DNA from: Sulfopaludibacter sp963815475
GTDB lineage: Bacteria; Acidobacteriota; Terriglobia; Bryobacterales; Bryobacteraceae
Direction: 5' to 3'
Assembly: GCA_963815475.1 (NCBI GenBank)
Contig: CAWFHD010000003.1
Coordinates: 434,001-498,000, forward strand
DNA length: 64,000 bases
In this document: one piece after another, positions 1 through 8,760 of the stretch
Numbering within the stretch: position 1 is the first letter of the stretch
Layout of the letters: each line of letters starts with the position of its first letter
Notes under the pieces: generated by a model
Told to the model about the DNA's origin: nothing
Database searches by the model: none
Seen by the model: only the letters and a program-made list of their open reading frames with translations
Made by a program: the position numbers and the translations under genes

Positions 1-119
1 CGAAGCGGTCCGGGGGGCTAATAGGCCGCATCGAGCACGATCTGGCGACGAGCCAGCACAAGGAATCGGAAGCATCCAGCGTCGCTGAACTCGCGGCCGA
101 TCCGCACTTTCTGGAATGA
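1..119 (+). CDS. C-terminal end of a protein cut by the window edge
   Basis: Reading frame 3 is open from the window edge to a TGA at 117-119 and gives about 38 residues, including the stretches GLIGRIEHDL and ELAADPHFLE. The composition is ordinary for a soluble protein, with mixed charged residues and GC-rich third positions. It is followed by about 160 bp without a convincing gene, as expected downstream of a gene end. No family can be assigned from so short a tail. It could be a chance open frame. Confidence 0.4.
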   Translation, partial: KRSGGLIGRIEHDLATSQHKESEASSVAELAADPHFLE

Positions 120-277
120 GATCGTCTTAGCGGCTGTGGTTTTGACGGCATGCTTCGCCTCCACAACCGGCATCGTCTAGCAATATCAGCCGCTGAGTTT
201 TTGGCGAGCCGTCGCCGTGTCGGCGGCCTGCCGCCACCCGTCCCCCAAGATATACTCACGTCGGAGGCGTAAATGCG

Positions 278-943
278 ATGAGAGGTATCCCGACCACCAT
301 TGCCGTTCGCGTGATCGCGCGCGACGGCAAGTTCCTTGGCGACGATATCGGCGGGGCCCAGATCACGGTGCGAGACGCGCACACTCGGGAACTCCTGTCG
401 CAAGGCATTACCTCGGGAGGATCCGGCCCCAATGGATGCGACGGCGTGATGTGTGTCCGCTTGCGGCGCGGCGAACCGATCCCCACGACGGGCGCGTCGG
501 TCTTGAATGTGACTCTCGATCTCGACGGCCCCCGGCAGATCGAAGTCACTGCCTATGGGCCGCTCGCTGCAAGAGGGTCCGCCAACACCGTATCCGCCAC
601 TCAGTGGGTCTATCCCGGCAAGAACATCACGGCCGGCGATGGCTTTCTGCTCGAACTCCCCGGCCTGATCGTCCAAATCGTTGACCCACCCACGCACTTC
701 GCCCCGCAGGTCCTACAAGAGTTGCACATCCACGCTAATGTGGCCATGATGTGCGGTTGCCCCATCGAGGTTCCCTTGGCCTTCACTAAAATCCCGCCCG
801 CCAATGCGCCCGGCCAATTCACGGGTACCTGGATACCACCCGCAGCAGGTGGCATTTTCGAAATCATGGTGTACGCCTACCAGTCATCCACCGGCAACAC
901 AGGGGTCGACGTGGCCACCCTGGTCGCGCCGGCCCGAGCTTAG
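278..943 (+). CDS. Hypothetical protein, 221 aa, probably all-beta
   Basis: An ATG at 278 is preceded by a GGAGG at 263-267 (10 nt spacing), which supports this start. The protein has no clear signal peptide or membrane segment. It is rich in beta-prone hydrophobic/Gly/Thr stretches, for example ITVRDAHTRELL near residues 29-40, and has CDGVMC and CGCP cysteine motifs. The C-terminal part (about residues 128-215) resembles an Ig-like fold in composition (PGQFTGTWIPPAAGGIFEIMV). I do not recognise the family. The next gene (986-2215) is convergent. Confidence 0.75.
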   Translation: MRGIPTTIAVRVIARDGKFLGDDIGGAQITVRDAHTRELLSQGITSGGSGPNGCDGVMCVRLRRGEPIPTTGASVLNVTLDLDGPRQIEVTAYGPLAARGSANTVSATQWVYPGKNITAGDGFLLELPGLIVQIVDPPTHFAPQVLQELHIHANVAMMCGCPIEVPLAFTKIPPANAPGQFTGTWIPPAAGGIFEIMVYAYQSSTGNTGVDVATLVAPARA

Positions 944-985
944 GCGCGGCGGATTCAGGCACGAGATGGCACAGACTCACTCGAT

Positions 986-2215
986 TTAGTCGGTCGTATT
1001 CGCACCCGTTTGTTTGGTCTTGAGCAGCGAGATACCAAACAGGAGCAGCATGCCCGCCAGCGTGGCAGTCCCCCAGTAAGAGAGAGCAGGCACAGGGGCA
1101 GCACCGGTGGGGAAGCTGACGGCAAGGCAAGAACCACCGTTATTATTCGTGTAGCAAAGTGACCCCGGGAATTCGATATTCACGTTGGTCGAAGTCGCCT
1201 GAAAATCCGTGCTGGCGCCAGGATTCAGCGTGAGAGAGGTGAAGCCAGTGGTGTTCGCGAAGAAGGTGCTGGGCCCCGGACCGAGGAGTTGTAGGGGGGC
1301 GCCGCTACCGGTAATGCAAAAAAACTCCTCAACCCCGATCGGAACATTGGGAACAGTCAGGGCCCCAGGGCTTACGGTGCCGATTGAGCTGGGAACGGTG
1401 CAATTCGAGTTGGAAGACATGAAGAAACTAGATATGTTCCCATACGACCCCGGAAATACAACGGTCGCCGTGTCGCCTGGACTCAGGGAGTTGACCAGCC
1501 CGTTGGCGCCCAGAATGGGAACAGTGTTGGTGGCGAAATCGGTTATTTCCGCCGAGATTGCGATGGCGCTCAGCACTGCCGTAAGCGAGCCTCCAAGGAA
1601 TTTTGCGCCGTTCGAAGGCGGAGCGAGATCGATGAACTGGATCGCGCCGACGAAAACTGCCATGACTCCGGAGTCGCTGGCAAACTCCGGGAAGGACACC
1701 GGCGAGGCGTCGACCCCGATTGCCTGCATGGTCAGGGGCAATGCGGCGGCGATGGGAGTGATGGTCTGTAGGGCAGTGGCGCCGGCTACGGTATAGGTCC
1801 CCAGCGTGATTGTTTGGGTTGCGGATACATTAGAGGTCGCCACCGCAAAGGTAGCGGACTGGGAGCCTATGCCGCCGCTGGTGAGAGTAAAGGTCGCTGC
1901 GGAACTAGTCAGAGCAGGCGCCGTCGCAAACTGGAATCCGGACGGCAAAGTCACGGTGAAGCTGGACCCGATGGTAATAGTCGAAGTCGCTGCATAGATG
2001 GCTTTGCCGGCAGGGACCACCAGCACGCCGTTGGCAAGCCGCACTTTTGCGGCGTTGTAATCGACCACTTGGCCGGAAATGGTACCGGCCCAACTTGCAG
2101 ATACGCAGACTACGAGAGTTACCGCCAGGACAACCGCGTTCGCCGATCTGTCCATCTTTTTTTGGAGCCCTTTTCTTGCGCCACAACGGGCGCTGAGTTT
2201 TATTTTCTTTTGCAT
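986..2215 (-). CDS. Secreted protein with IPTL-CTERM-like C-terminal sorting tail
   Basis: A 409-aa protein. A hydrophobic signal segment (about residues 27-43, VVLAVTLVVCVSASWA) follows a basic N-terminus. The middle is long and low in charge, rich in Thr/Ser/Ala/Gly, typical of secreted beta-rich surface proteins. The C-terminus has PALSYWG (376-382), a hydrophobic helix (about 383-398) and a short basic end (KTKQ). That is the layout of the IPTL-CTERM relative of PEP-CTERM, in which a membrane peptidase (archaeosortase/exosortase type) processes the tail. Met21 could be the true start, because the signal peptide then begins MDRSANAVV. Neither start has a strong ribosome site. No exosortase is in the window, so processing would depend on a distant gene. 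The role is unknown. Confidence 0.75.
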   Translation of the reverse strand: MQKKIKLSARCGARKGLQKKMDRSANAVVLAVTLVVCVSASWAGTISGQVVDYNAAKVRLANGVLVVPAGKAIYAATSTITIGSSFTVTLPSGFQFATAPALTSSAATFTLTSGGIGSQSATFAVATSNVSATQTITLGTYTVAGATALQTITPIAAALPLTMQAIGVDASPVSFPEFASDSGVMAVFVGAIQFIDLAPPSNGAKFLGGSLTAVLSAIAISAEITDFATNTVPILGANGLVNSLSPGDTATVVFPGSYGNISSFFMSSNSNCTVPSSIGTVSPGALTVPNVPIGVEEFFCITGSGAPLQLLGPGPSTFFANTTGFTSLTLNPGASTDFQATSTNVNIEFPGSLCYTNNNGGSCLAVSFPTGAAPVPALSYWGTATLAGMLLLFGISLLKTKQTGANTTD

Positions 2216-2458
2216 CCTAACATGTATTCAAGCTTGCGGACCTAAGAATTTGGCTCGCCGTAATTCGCCCGCATGGTAAATATGTGAGGGAGCTTATCCT
2301 TGGTGAAGGGGCTGTAAATCAAGAGTGATGGACGCCATCAATGGAGCGCTGCTGGTGTAGAATCCCTGTAGCGCACCATGCTTATGTGTCCTGGAATTCG
2401 CTCTGGCGATACTTGGAAAGCTCCTAACATTACGAACCCGTGAAAGGAGAATTGCGCC

Positions 2459-4564
2459 GTGCTAAAGCTGATAGCGATCGTTGTGCTGCCGATAGCAGCA
2501 CTCTGCCAGTCTTTCAATAGCATCGATCTCGGGCCGGCCCGAACGTCGGATCAGTGGACGAGCACAGGCATTTTGCCAGACGGGCGCGTGGAGTGCCGCA
2601 ACGCCACGCTTCGGAAGCTGATAGCAGCGGCATACGATGTCGATGTCGAAATGGTTATTGGCGGCCCTGCGTGGCTGGACACGGAACGCTTCGACTTGAG
2701 CGCAAAAACCGCGGGTGCATCCAGGGACAACCTTCTGAAACTGGTCCAGAGTCTCCTGAGTTCACGTTTCCAGCTCACGCTGCGCCATCAGCTTCAAACC
2801 TCGCCGGTGTACCAACTGACCGTAGCCAAGGACGGTCCGAAACTCAAACCTACGACGGGGTCGGACAAGGGCTGTCCGAGGGCCGACGGCGCCCCAGGAC
2901 AACTCCACCTTGCCTGCAGCGATTTCACTATGGCGGACCTGGCCGATCTGCTGCCGCGCGTCGCTGGAGGATACTTGCAGTTCGATGTGCTCGACCGAAC
3001 GGGATTCTCAGGCGCCTTCGATTTTCCGCTGGACTGGATGGGAAGGGGGCCGTACGATGCTGCCGTCGCCAGACAGGCCGCGGGCGCGCCCAAGGACCCG
3101 ATGGCGGTTTCGATTTTCGATGCCGTCGCCAAACTTGGCCTGTCGCTGGACAAGGGTGAGCTTTCGAAGACCGCTTACATCGTGGAAAAAGCGGAGCGTC
3201 TCACAGGCGCGGAGCAGACGTCCAAGCCTGCCTCGTTGACCGCCGCGCAGACGGCGGCCGTGGATGATTACGTTACGCAAGAGATGGGCCGGGAGCACAT
3301 TCCGGGCGTCGCTTTGGGCATCTATAGCCGCGGCGAAATCCTGCTTGCGAAGGGTTATGGACTCAGCAATGTCGAACTGAATGTGCCAGTGAAGGCTGAG
3401 ACGATCTTCCAGTCGGGCTCGGTCGGCAAACAGTTCGTTTCCGCCGCGGTGATGATGCTGGTGGAAGAGGGCAAGGTCGGGCTGGACGACAGCATCGTGA
3501 AGTACTTTCCCAATGCGCCGGAAAGCTGGAGGCCCATCCTGATCAAGAACCTGCTATCGCACACCTCGGGCCTGGCCGAGTATGAATCGCCCGAGAGGAC
3601 CGGCCCCAAGGGGCCGTTCTATATGCGGCTGGACTATACCGAGGACCAACTGGTGAGCAAGATCGAAGAAATGCCGATCGAGTTCAAGCCCGGCGAGAAA
3701 TGGAATTACCGCAACACGAATTACGTGCTACTGGGCGTGATGATCCACAAGGTGACGGGAAAGCACTACTCCGATTTCCTGCAGGAGCGGATCTTCCGGC
3801 CCTGGCACATGAATGCCACTCGCCTCATCAGTGAGACGGACATCATTCCGAACCGCGCGTCGGGCTACACACAGACTCGCGGTAAGCTGCATAACCAGGA
3901 ATGGGTGTCACCGACGTTGAATTCCACCGCCGATGGGACGCTGTATTTCAACGTGCTCGATCTGGCCAAGTGGGATGAGGCGTTGTATGGCGCCAACCTG
4001 CTCCGCCAATCCAGTCTGGATCGCCTGTGGACGGTGTTCCCTCTCAGCGACGGCAAGCCGAATCCCGCTCACTACGGTTTTGGATGGGAGATGAACGCGA
4101 TTAACGGGCACAAGATGATCGAACACGGGGGCGCCTGGCAGGGCTTCACCTGCGCCATCGCGCGGTTTGTGGACGACGGCTTAACGGTGGTGGTACTAAC
4201 CAATCTTGCAGGCGCACGGCCTGGTGTGATTGCGCACACCGTGGCAGGGCTGGTGAATCCGGGTTTGAAAGCGGCGCCGCCTAGGGAGCATAAGGAGATT
4301 ACGATCAACTCGAAGCTGCTGGATGGCTATACCGGCAAATATGAACTCAGTCCCGGCTTCATTCTGACGATTACCCGTGAAGGCGATCATCTGAATACTC
4401 AGGCTACCGGGCAGGGGACGACGCCGATATTTCCCGAGAGCGACCGCGACTTCTTCGTGAAGGCCTTCGACGCCCAGATCACGTTCGTTACCGACAGCAG
4501 CGGTCGAGCCACGGAAATCATTCTGCACCAGAATGGCGACCATAGCGCCAAGCGCGTGGAATAA
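2459..4564 (+). CDS. TIGR03435-type domain fused to a beta-lactamase-family serine hydrolase
   Basis: The GTG start at 2459 has AAAGGAGA 8 nt upstream. The 701-aa protein starts with a signal peptide (about residues 1-16). Residues about 18-248 match the acidobacterial TIGR03435 domain (GILPDGRVECRNATLRKLIAAAY; SRFQLTLRHQLQTSPVYQL; DRTGFSGAFDFPLDW). Residues about 265-600 form a class C/serine beta-lactamase-like domain with the SxxK nucleophile motif SVGK (321-324), the YxN motif YRN (417-419) and HGG (556-558) in place of KTG. A C-terminal beta domain (about 610-701) resembles the tail of many such esterase-like proteins. It is probably a periplasmic or surface serine hydrolase acting on a peptide or ester. 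Antibiotic resistance should not be assumed, since many family members are peptidases or esterases. Confidence 0.88.
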   Translation: MLKLIAIVVLPIAALCQSFNSIDLGPARTSDQWTSTGILPDGRVECRNATLRKLIAAAYDVDVEMVIGGPAWLDTERFDLSAKTAGASRDNLLKLVQSLLSSRFQLTLRHQLQTSPVYQLTVAKDGPKLKPTTGSDKGCPRADGAPGQLHLACSDFTMADLADLLPRVAGGYLQFDVLDRTGFSGAFDFPLDWMGRGPYDAAVARQAAGAPKDPMAVSIFDAVAKLGLSLDKGELSKTAYIVEKAERLTGAEQTSKPASLTAAQTAAVDDYVTQEMGREHIPGVALGIYSRGEILLAKGYGLSNVELNVPVKAETIFQSGSVGKQFVSAAVMMLVEEGKVGLDDSIVKYFPNAPESWRPILIKNLLSHTSGLAEYESPERTGPKGPFYMRLDYTEDQLVSKIEEMPIEFKPGEKWNYRNTNYVLLGVMIHKVTGKHYSDFLQERIFRPWHMNATRLISETDIIPNRASGYTQTRGKLHNQEWVSPTLNSTADGTLYFNVLDLAKWDEALYGANLLRQSSLDRLWTVFPLSDGKPNPAHYGFGWEMNAINGHKMIEHGGAWQGFTCAIARFVDDGLTVVVLTNLAGARPGVIAHTVAGLVNPGLKAAPPREHKEITINSKLLDGYTGKYELSPGFILTITREGDHLNTQATGQGTTPIFPESDRDFFVKAFDAQITFVTDSSGRATEIILHQNGDHSAKRVE

Positions 4565-4609
4565 GTGACGCGCTCCGGACGCTGTCATCGAGGCCGCGCG
4601 GGTGGAATT

Positions 4610-6034
4610 CTATTCGGCGCCCACCAATTCCGTGAGCTGCATCATGAGATCGTCGAGCGCTTTCGACTGCGCGGCTAATTCCTCGGCTGCCGCGGCGCCT
4701 TCCTCGGCGCTCGCAGCCGTCTGCTGGGTGACTTGCTCCATCTGGGCAATTGCCTTGGCGATCTGCTCGGTGCCTTGCGCCTGTTGCGCACTGCCCGCGC
4801 TAATCTCGTCCACCAGAATCTTCACCTTAGCCGCTTCACCGACGATCGCATGAATCACTTCCGACACCTGGTCGACTTTGGACTTGCCATCACTGGATTT
4901 GGCGATGGATCCCTCGATGAGTGCGGCAGTATCTTTGGCTGCCTGCGCGGAACGATGCGCGAGGTTGCGAACCTCATCCGCCACTACGGCGAAGCCCATT
5001 CCCGCTTCCCCGGCCCGCGCGGATTCCACCGCGGCATTCAGAGCCAGGATGTTCGTTTGAAACGCGATCTCGTCAATGGTTCTAATGATGTTGGAGATTT
5101 TTCCGCTCTGCGCATGAATCTCCCCCATCGCTATTACGGTTTGATCCAAGGAACGGTCGGCATCTTCGAACCGGGCCTGCGACTGATGAACCAACACGGC
5201 CGCCTCGCGACTCATTTGGGAACTCTTTCCGGCCATGGCGTTCACCTGAGTGCTTGACGCAGACGTCTCCTCAAGTGAAGCTGCCTGCTCCGATGCTCCC
5301 TGCGCCAACCGCTCGCTAGATGAAGAGACTTGACCCGCAGCGCTGGAGATCTGCCGTGCGGCACGACCCAATTCCGACGCCGTCGTCTGCAGTTTCCGCG
5401 TAGCTCGCCGCATGATGTAACTCACGACGCTCCCAAGGCCTAAGCAGCAGAGCAATCCTGCCACCAGCACGACCGTCGCGGTGCGGCGCATTCCCGTGGC
5501 TTCTGCAATCTGCTCCGAATCCAGGCCATCCTGAGCCTTGATCAACTCGTCGAGCGCCGCAATGATCTTCCCCCCTGCCGCTACCAGATGCGTTCGGTCA
5601 TATTCAGTCGCTTGGGGCACTTGACGGGATGCCAACAGCTTCCGCACCTCCAGTTGGTATGTCCGGTACTCCTCAACAGCCCCTCGAATCCGGTCCATCA
5701 GCTCTCTTCCGCGGTCGGAACGGAGAAGGGGTCTGAGCAGATTGATCTGGTCCGTTGACGCGGTCATCGCCTTGTCATAGGCATCGCGGCACTTGGTCAC
5801 CTGCCCATCGTCTTTAATCGTGGAGAAGAGCAGCAATCCCCGCTCCTGCAAACGGAAGGTAAAGATCTGCGCGCGTAGATCCGCCACCATGTTCGCCTGA
5901 CGCACAGACAAGCTGTAGGCTCGATCTATCCTGTTACCTAAGTTCGTTATGTGCCACCAGCCGCTTCCGCCAACCAGAGAGCAAGCCGCAATCATCCCGG
6001 CGATTGATAGCCCTATCTGCTTACCGATATTCAA
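4610..6034 (-). CDS. Methyl-accepting chemotaxis protein
   Basis: A 474-aa membrane receptor. TM1 is at about residues 8-28 and TM2 at about 184-206, with a mainly helical periplasmic domain of about 155 residues between them, probably a four-helix bundle. The cytoplasmic domain is a long coiled coil whose hairpin tip reads DEIAFQTNILALNAAVESAR (321-340). This is the invariant tip that contacts CheW and the kinase CheA. The segment after TM2 is short and a full HAMP domain is not evident. There is no C-terminal CheR-docking pentapeptide. No other chemotaxis genes are in the window, so it is an orphan receptor. It converges on the serine hydrolase gene, with 45 bp between the stops. Confidence 0.95.
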   Translation of the reverse strand: MNIGKQIGLSIAGMIAACSLVGGSGWWHITNLGNRIDRAYSLSVRQANMVADLRAQIFTFRLQERGLLLFSTIKDDGQVTKCRDAYDKAMTASTDQINLLRPLLRSDRGRELMDRIRGAVEEYRTYQLEVRKLLASRQVPQATEYDRTHLVAAGGKIIAALDELIKAQDGLDSEQIAEATGMRRTATVVLVAGLLCCLGLGSVVSYIMRRATRKLQTTASELGRAARQISSAAGQVSSSSERLAQGASEQAASLEETSASSTQVNAMAGKSSQMSREAAVLVHQSQARFEDADRSLDQTVIAMGEIHAQSGKISNIIRTIDEIAFQTNILALNAAVESARAGEAGMGFAVVADEVRNLAHRSAQAAKDTAALIEGSIAKSSDGKSKVDQVSEVIHAIVGEAAKVKILVDEISAGSAQQAQGTEQIAKAIAQMEQVTQQTAASAEEGAAAAEELAAQSKALDDLMMQLTELVGAE

Positions 6035-6130
6035 GTCCGAAACACCTCAAATGCCATATCGGCTGTTGCTAAGAAAACTTCACGGCTAAAAACGAACACA
6101 GATGCGGGTATTCGGGCTTGGACTGTCCCA

Positions 6131-7190
6131 TTACCGGAGCTTTACGGGGCCACGGCGAACATCATCGATCACCTGACGCGCCGCTTCGATGACTGCCTCG
6201 GGAGCTTCGTAGATCAGTTCGCCTTCACTCTGGTTGACGGCCCTCTGCGTCCCTCGGGCTGACAATCCGGCTAACTCGATCTGCAGGTCGTTCCACACGC
6301 TTGGATATTCGGCCGCAACGGGCGCCTGACGCCCGCTTAAGGCGATCAACGGACGGTCGCTCAGGTTCCCCGCGCGCCTGGCCTCAGCGGCGCTCTGCTG
6401 CCAGGAGGCGATATCCTGCATGAGTGCGGCGCGGGCCTTCGCGGACTGGCTCAGGCTCCAGATGGTATTCCACTCTGTGGATGAAATCCCGGTGGGCGGG
6501 GCTGGCGGCGGTTTCTTCGGCGACCCTAGCCGATAGGCGCCAATTCCGTTCATGATCTGGGCGACGGCATCCTGTGAATGAAAAAAAAAACTCCGGCAGC
6601 CGTCCCATGTTTCCGTTGCCAGGCCGTGTTTTGATCATAAGGTCTGGATGAACCCCGTCGATAAACACGAACCCGGCAACCTCGTCGGGATAGTAGCCGG
6701 CGAATACGTGAGCGTCCAGCGCAGCCGACGATTCGGCCGCGAGCACATACGGCGGCGGCACTCCGGCTGCTTTCAGGAGAGCGTGCAGGTCCCGAGCCTG
6801 AGATGCGCTGTCGCGCGGGTAGGGCCCGACGTCGCTCCAGCCGGAGCCGGCCCGATCATACCAACAGGTCGTGCTGGTCTTTGCCAACTCCCTCGCAATC
6901 GATACCCAACCATAACCGGGCCGCGGGGAGCCGTTTTGGTACATTGCCTTCGGGTTGGTGTAGAGCAACCATGGCGCGCCCCTTTCCAGGATTACAGCGG
7001 GCTGCCCCACACCGGAGCAGTACAGATTGAGCGTCCGGCCGCCAATATCGACAGAGCGGCCGACTTGCGGAAGACGATCGCGATCGCGCGTACGCTGCAC
7101 CTGCTCATAGACGACACCTGACACCAGGGCGAGTCCGAAGACGGCTGCTCCGATGATAGAGACCGCGAGGACCGCCGTTCGTAGTCGCAT
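6131..7190 (-). pseudogene. Alpha/beta hydrolase, frameshifted at a ten-base homopolymer
   Basis: The first frame gives MRLRTAVLAVSIIGAAVFGL (membrane anchor or signal segment), a hydrolase core with YDRAGSGWSD and the nucleophile region LAAESSAAL (Ser154), then shifts after LPEFFF. The other frame continues HSQDAVAQIMNGIGAYRLG to the stop at 6131. Removing one T from the T10 run (A10 on the + strand, 6581-6590) fuses the two into 352 aa. Two things are odd. The nucleophile elbow is A-E-S-S-A rather than GxSxG. The C-terminal position where the family has its catalytic His (usually SGHxI) reads SEGELIY. It may be a divergent or inactive hydrolase, a slippage-expressed gene, or a sequencing error. 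It is divergent from 7281. Confidence 0.8.
6581..6590. repeat. A10 homopolymer at a frameshift junction
   Basis: Ten consecutive A residues on the + strand inside the alpha/beta hydrolase gene, exactly where its two frames meet. A tract this long can cause polymerase slippage in the cell and also indel errors in sequencing, so it is the likely cause of the frameshift. Confidence 0.85.
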
Positions 7191-7280
7191 GTCTGTTTCG
7201 TTTTAGACTCCGGTCCGGATTCAAAGTTCCGAATGACGGCTCCCGGCAGCCTGAAAGGTTTGCGTCGTTGGAGGCATTAG

Positions 7281-7793
7281 GTGGGTATGAGGGCACTTTT
7301 GTGGCTGTTGCTCATGTCCGGCACTTGCGCTTGGGCGGATGAAGGCGCGGACCGGACAGCGATACAGCATGCCATCGCCAGACTGAATGAAATTCCACAA
7401 AGCGTCGAACTCTTTACTCCGGACGCGGATAGTCGTGCCGCGCTGGAACAACTGTGGAAAGGCAAACGACTGGCGTACAACCCGAGGTCGGAAATGCGCG
7501 ATGCACTACCCTTATCCCCGTCCGATCGCCCCACAGTGACGATTTCGCATGAGCCGTGGGGCGAAGCAACGATCAACTTCCCGGGCAGGCGGCACTTCTT
7601 TCCAATCGAAATCGTCAACCCCAGAATTGAGAGCCGCACCATAAGGTTCATAACCACCGATGTGGCGTTGGCGGATGCTGCTTGTACCTATCAAGAAGAC
7701 GGGACGACCCGAACGACGCCGTTGTTGCTGGTGATGAAGAAAGAGGGAAACGATTGGAAGATCGCGTCACTCCGCGTGCTGGCGCCCCGTTGA
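7281..7793 (+). CDS. Secreted hypothetical protein, possibly SnoaL/NTF2-like
   Basis: A 170-aa protein with a clear signal peptide ending near CAWA (about residue 19). The starts GTG 7281 and ATG 7287 are both possible; GGAGG at 7270-7274 lies 6 nt from the GTG. The mature part begins with a charged helix (ADRTAIQHAIARLNE) and ends with beta strands typical of SnoaL-like folds (TTPLLLVMKKEGNDWKIASL). That is an inference from pattern only. It is divergent from the hydrolase gene and convergent with the TlpA-like gene. Confidence 0.7.
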   Translation: MGMRALLWLLLMSGTCAWADEGADRTAIQHAIARLNEIPQSVELFTPDADSRAALEQLWKGKRLAYNPRSEMRDALPLSPSDRPTVTISHEPWGEATINFPGRRHFFPIEIVNPRIESRTIRFITTDVALADAACTYQEDGTTRTTPLLLVMKKEGNDWKIASLRVLAPR

Positions 7794-7835
7794 GTTCATT
7801 GCACGAAATCCCGCTTCGCTACGATGTATACCTCG

Positions 7836-8675
7836 TTATTCGATGCCTGCCTGCTTGAGCATGGCGAGGAACTGCGACTCGGTGCGGCGATCTATGGCTT
7901 CGGCCACCAGTTTCCCGTCGCGGTTGTAGAGAAAGCTTTTTGGAATTCCCTCTACGATGAACAACTTGTTCACCTGGCGGCCGGGATCGAGCAGGATCGG
8001 ATAGGTGTACTTCTTTTCGGCGATGAAGGGCTGCACTTTCGCGATCTCCTCATCGGAAATGGCGAGGACTATGAGCCCCTGTGGCTTGAAGCGTTGGTAG
8101 AGGGCTTCCATGTCCGGCATTTCTCTACGGCAGGGTGGGCACCATGTGGCCCAAAAGTTGACCAGCACTACTTTGCCGCGGAGCTCCTTCAAACACCACG
8201 GGTGGCCCTGCAGATCATTGAGCGTGAAATCGGCCTTTTCGCGCTGCTGGTCCTCCGCTTCGAGTTTGGCCACAGCTTTGCGATACCCCGGAGTGTCGAG
8301 CGAAACTTCGACATGTTCGTAGCGGGAAAACCGGGCCAACGTCTCCTCGAACTGCGCATTGGGCGCGTCTCGCACCAACGCGGCCATGGTAGTAGCCACG
8401 ATCTGGAGGGTGTCGTGGCCGGCATCGCCCTCGGTCACAAGATTACTCAGTCCGCCGATCAGCGCGAATTTGCCGGACCCTGCCGGCAATTCCTGGATCT
8501 GACGTGCGATCTGGGCTACCGACTTCGTCCATTCGGCATCGGGCAGGCTGCGCAGTTTACCCATCTGGCCGGAGATGGCTTTTTCCTGGTCGGACAAGGC
8601 GGGGCGCGTTTGAGCGTACAGCAAGGCCACCCCGGCTGACAAAACGACGGTGACGAGTAAGGACCGGCTGTTCAT
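7836..8675 (-). CDS. TlpA/ResA-like thiol-disulfide oxidoreductase
   Basis: A 279-aa exported protein with a signal segment at residues 5-22. The N-terminal helical domain (about 25-140) is of unknown function. The C-terminal thioredoxin fold starts near FTLNDLQGHPW (150-160) and carries the active-site motif WCPPC (178-182) within VLVNFWATWCPPCRREMPDM. The cis-Pro segment VEGIPKSFLYNRDGKLV follows. Proteins of this type reduce periplasmic disulfides, for example during cytochrome c maturation. No cytochrome-maturation genes are adjacent, so the partner is unknown. It is divergent from the CHAT gene, with 85 bp between starts. Confidence 0.93.
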   Translation of the reverse strand: MNSRSLLVTVVLSAGVALLYAQTRPALSDQEKAISGQMGKLRSLPDAEWTKSVAQIARQIQELPAGSGKFALIGGLSNLVTEGDAGHDTLQIVATTMAALVRDAPNAQFEETLARFSRYEHVEVSLDTPGYRKAVAKLEAEDQQREKADFTLNDLQGHPWCLKELRGKVVLVNFWATWCPPCRREMPDMEALYQRFKPQGLIVLAISDEEIAKVQPFIAEKKYTYPILLDPGRQVNKLFIVEGIPKSFLYNRDGKLVAEAIDRRTESQFLAMLKQAGIE

Positions 8676-8760
8676 GGGTTAAAAGTAGCGCAAACGACGG
8701 GCGCGCGCCAGGGGGCATCCGATCCGCCATTCTTAGACATAATGATTCAGGAGTAAAACC

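Noticed and set aside
231..246. GC-rich hairpin (GGCGG/CCGCC) before the 221-aa gene
   Set aside because: Stem of five pairs without a T-run; common by chance at this GC content and not a credible terminator.
2459..4564. Calling the serine hydrolase an antibiotic-resistance beta-lactamase
   Set aside because: The SxxK/YxN motifs are shared with esterases and peptidases, and nothing in the context indicates resistance.
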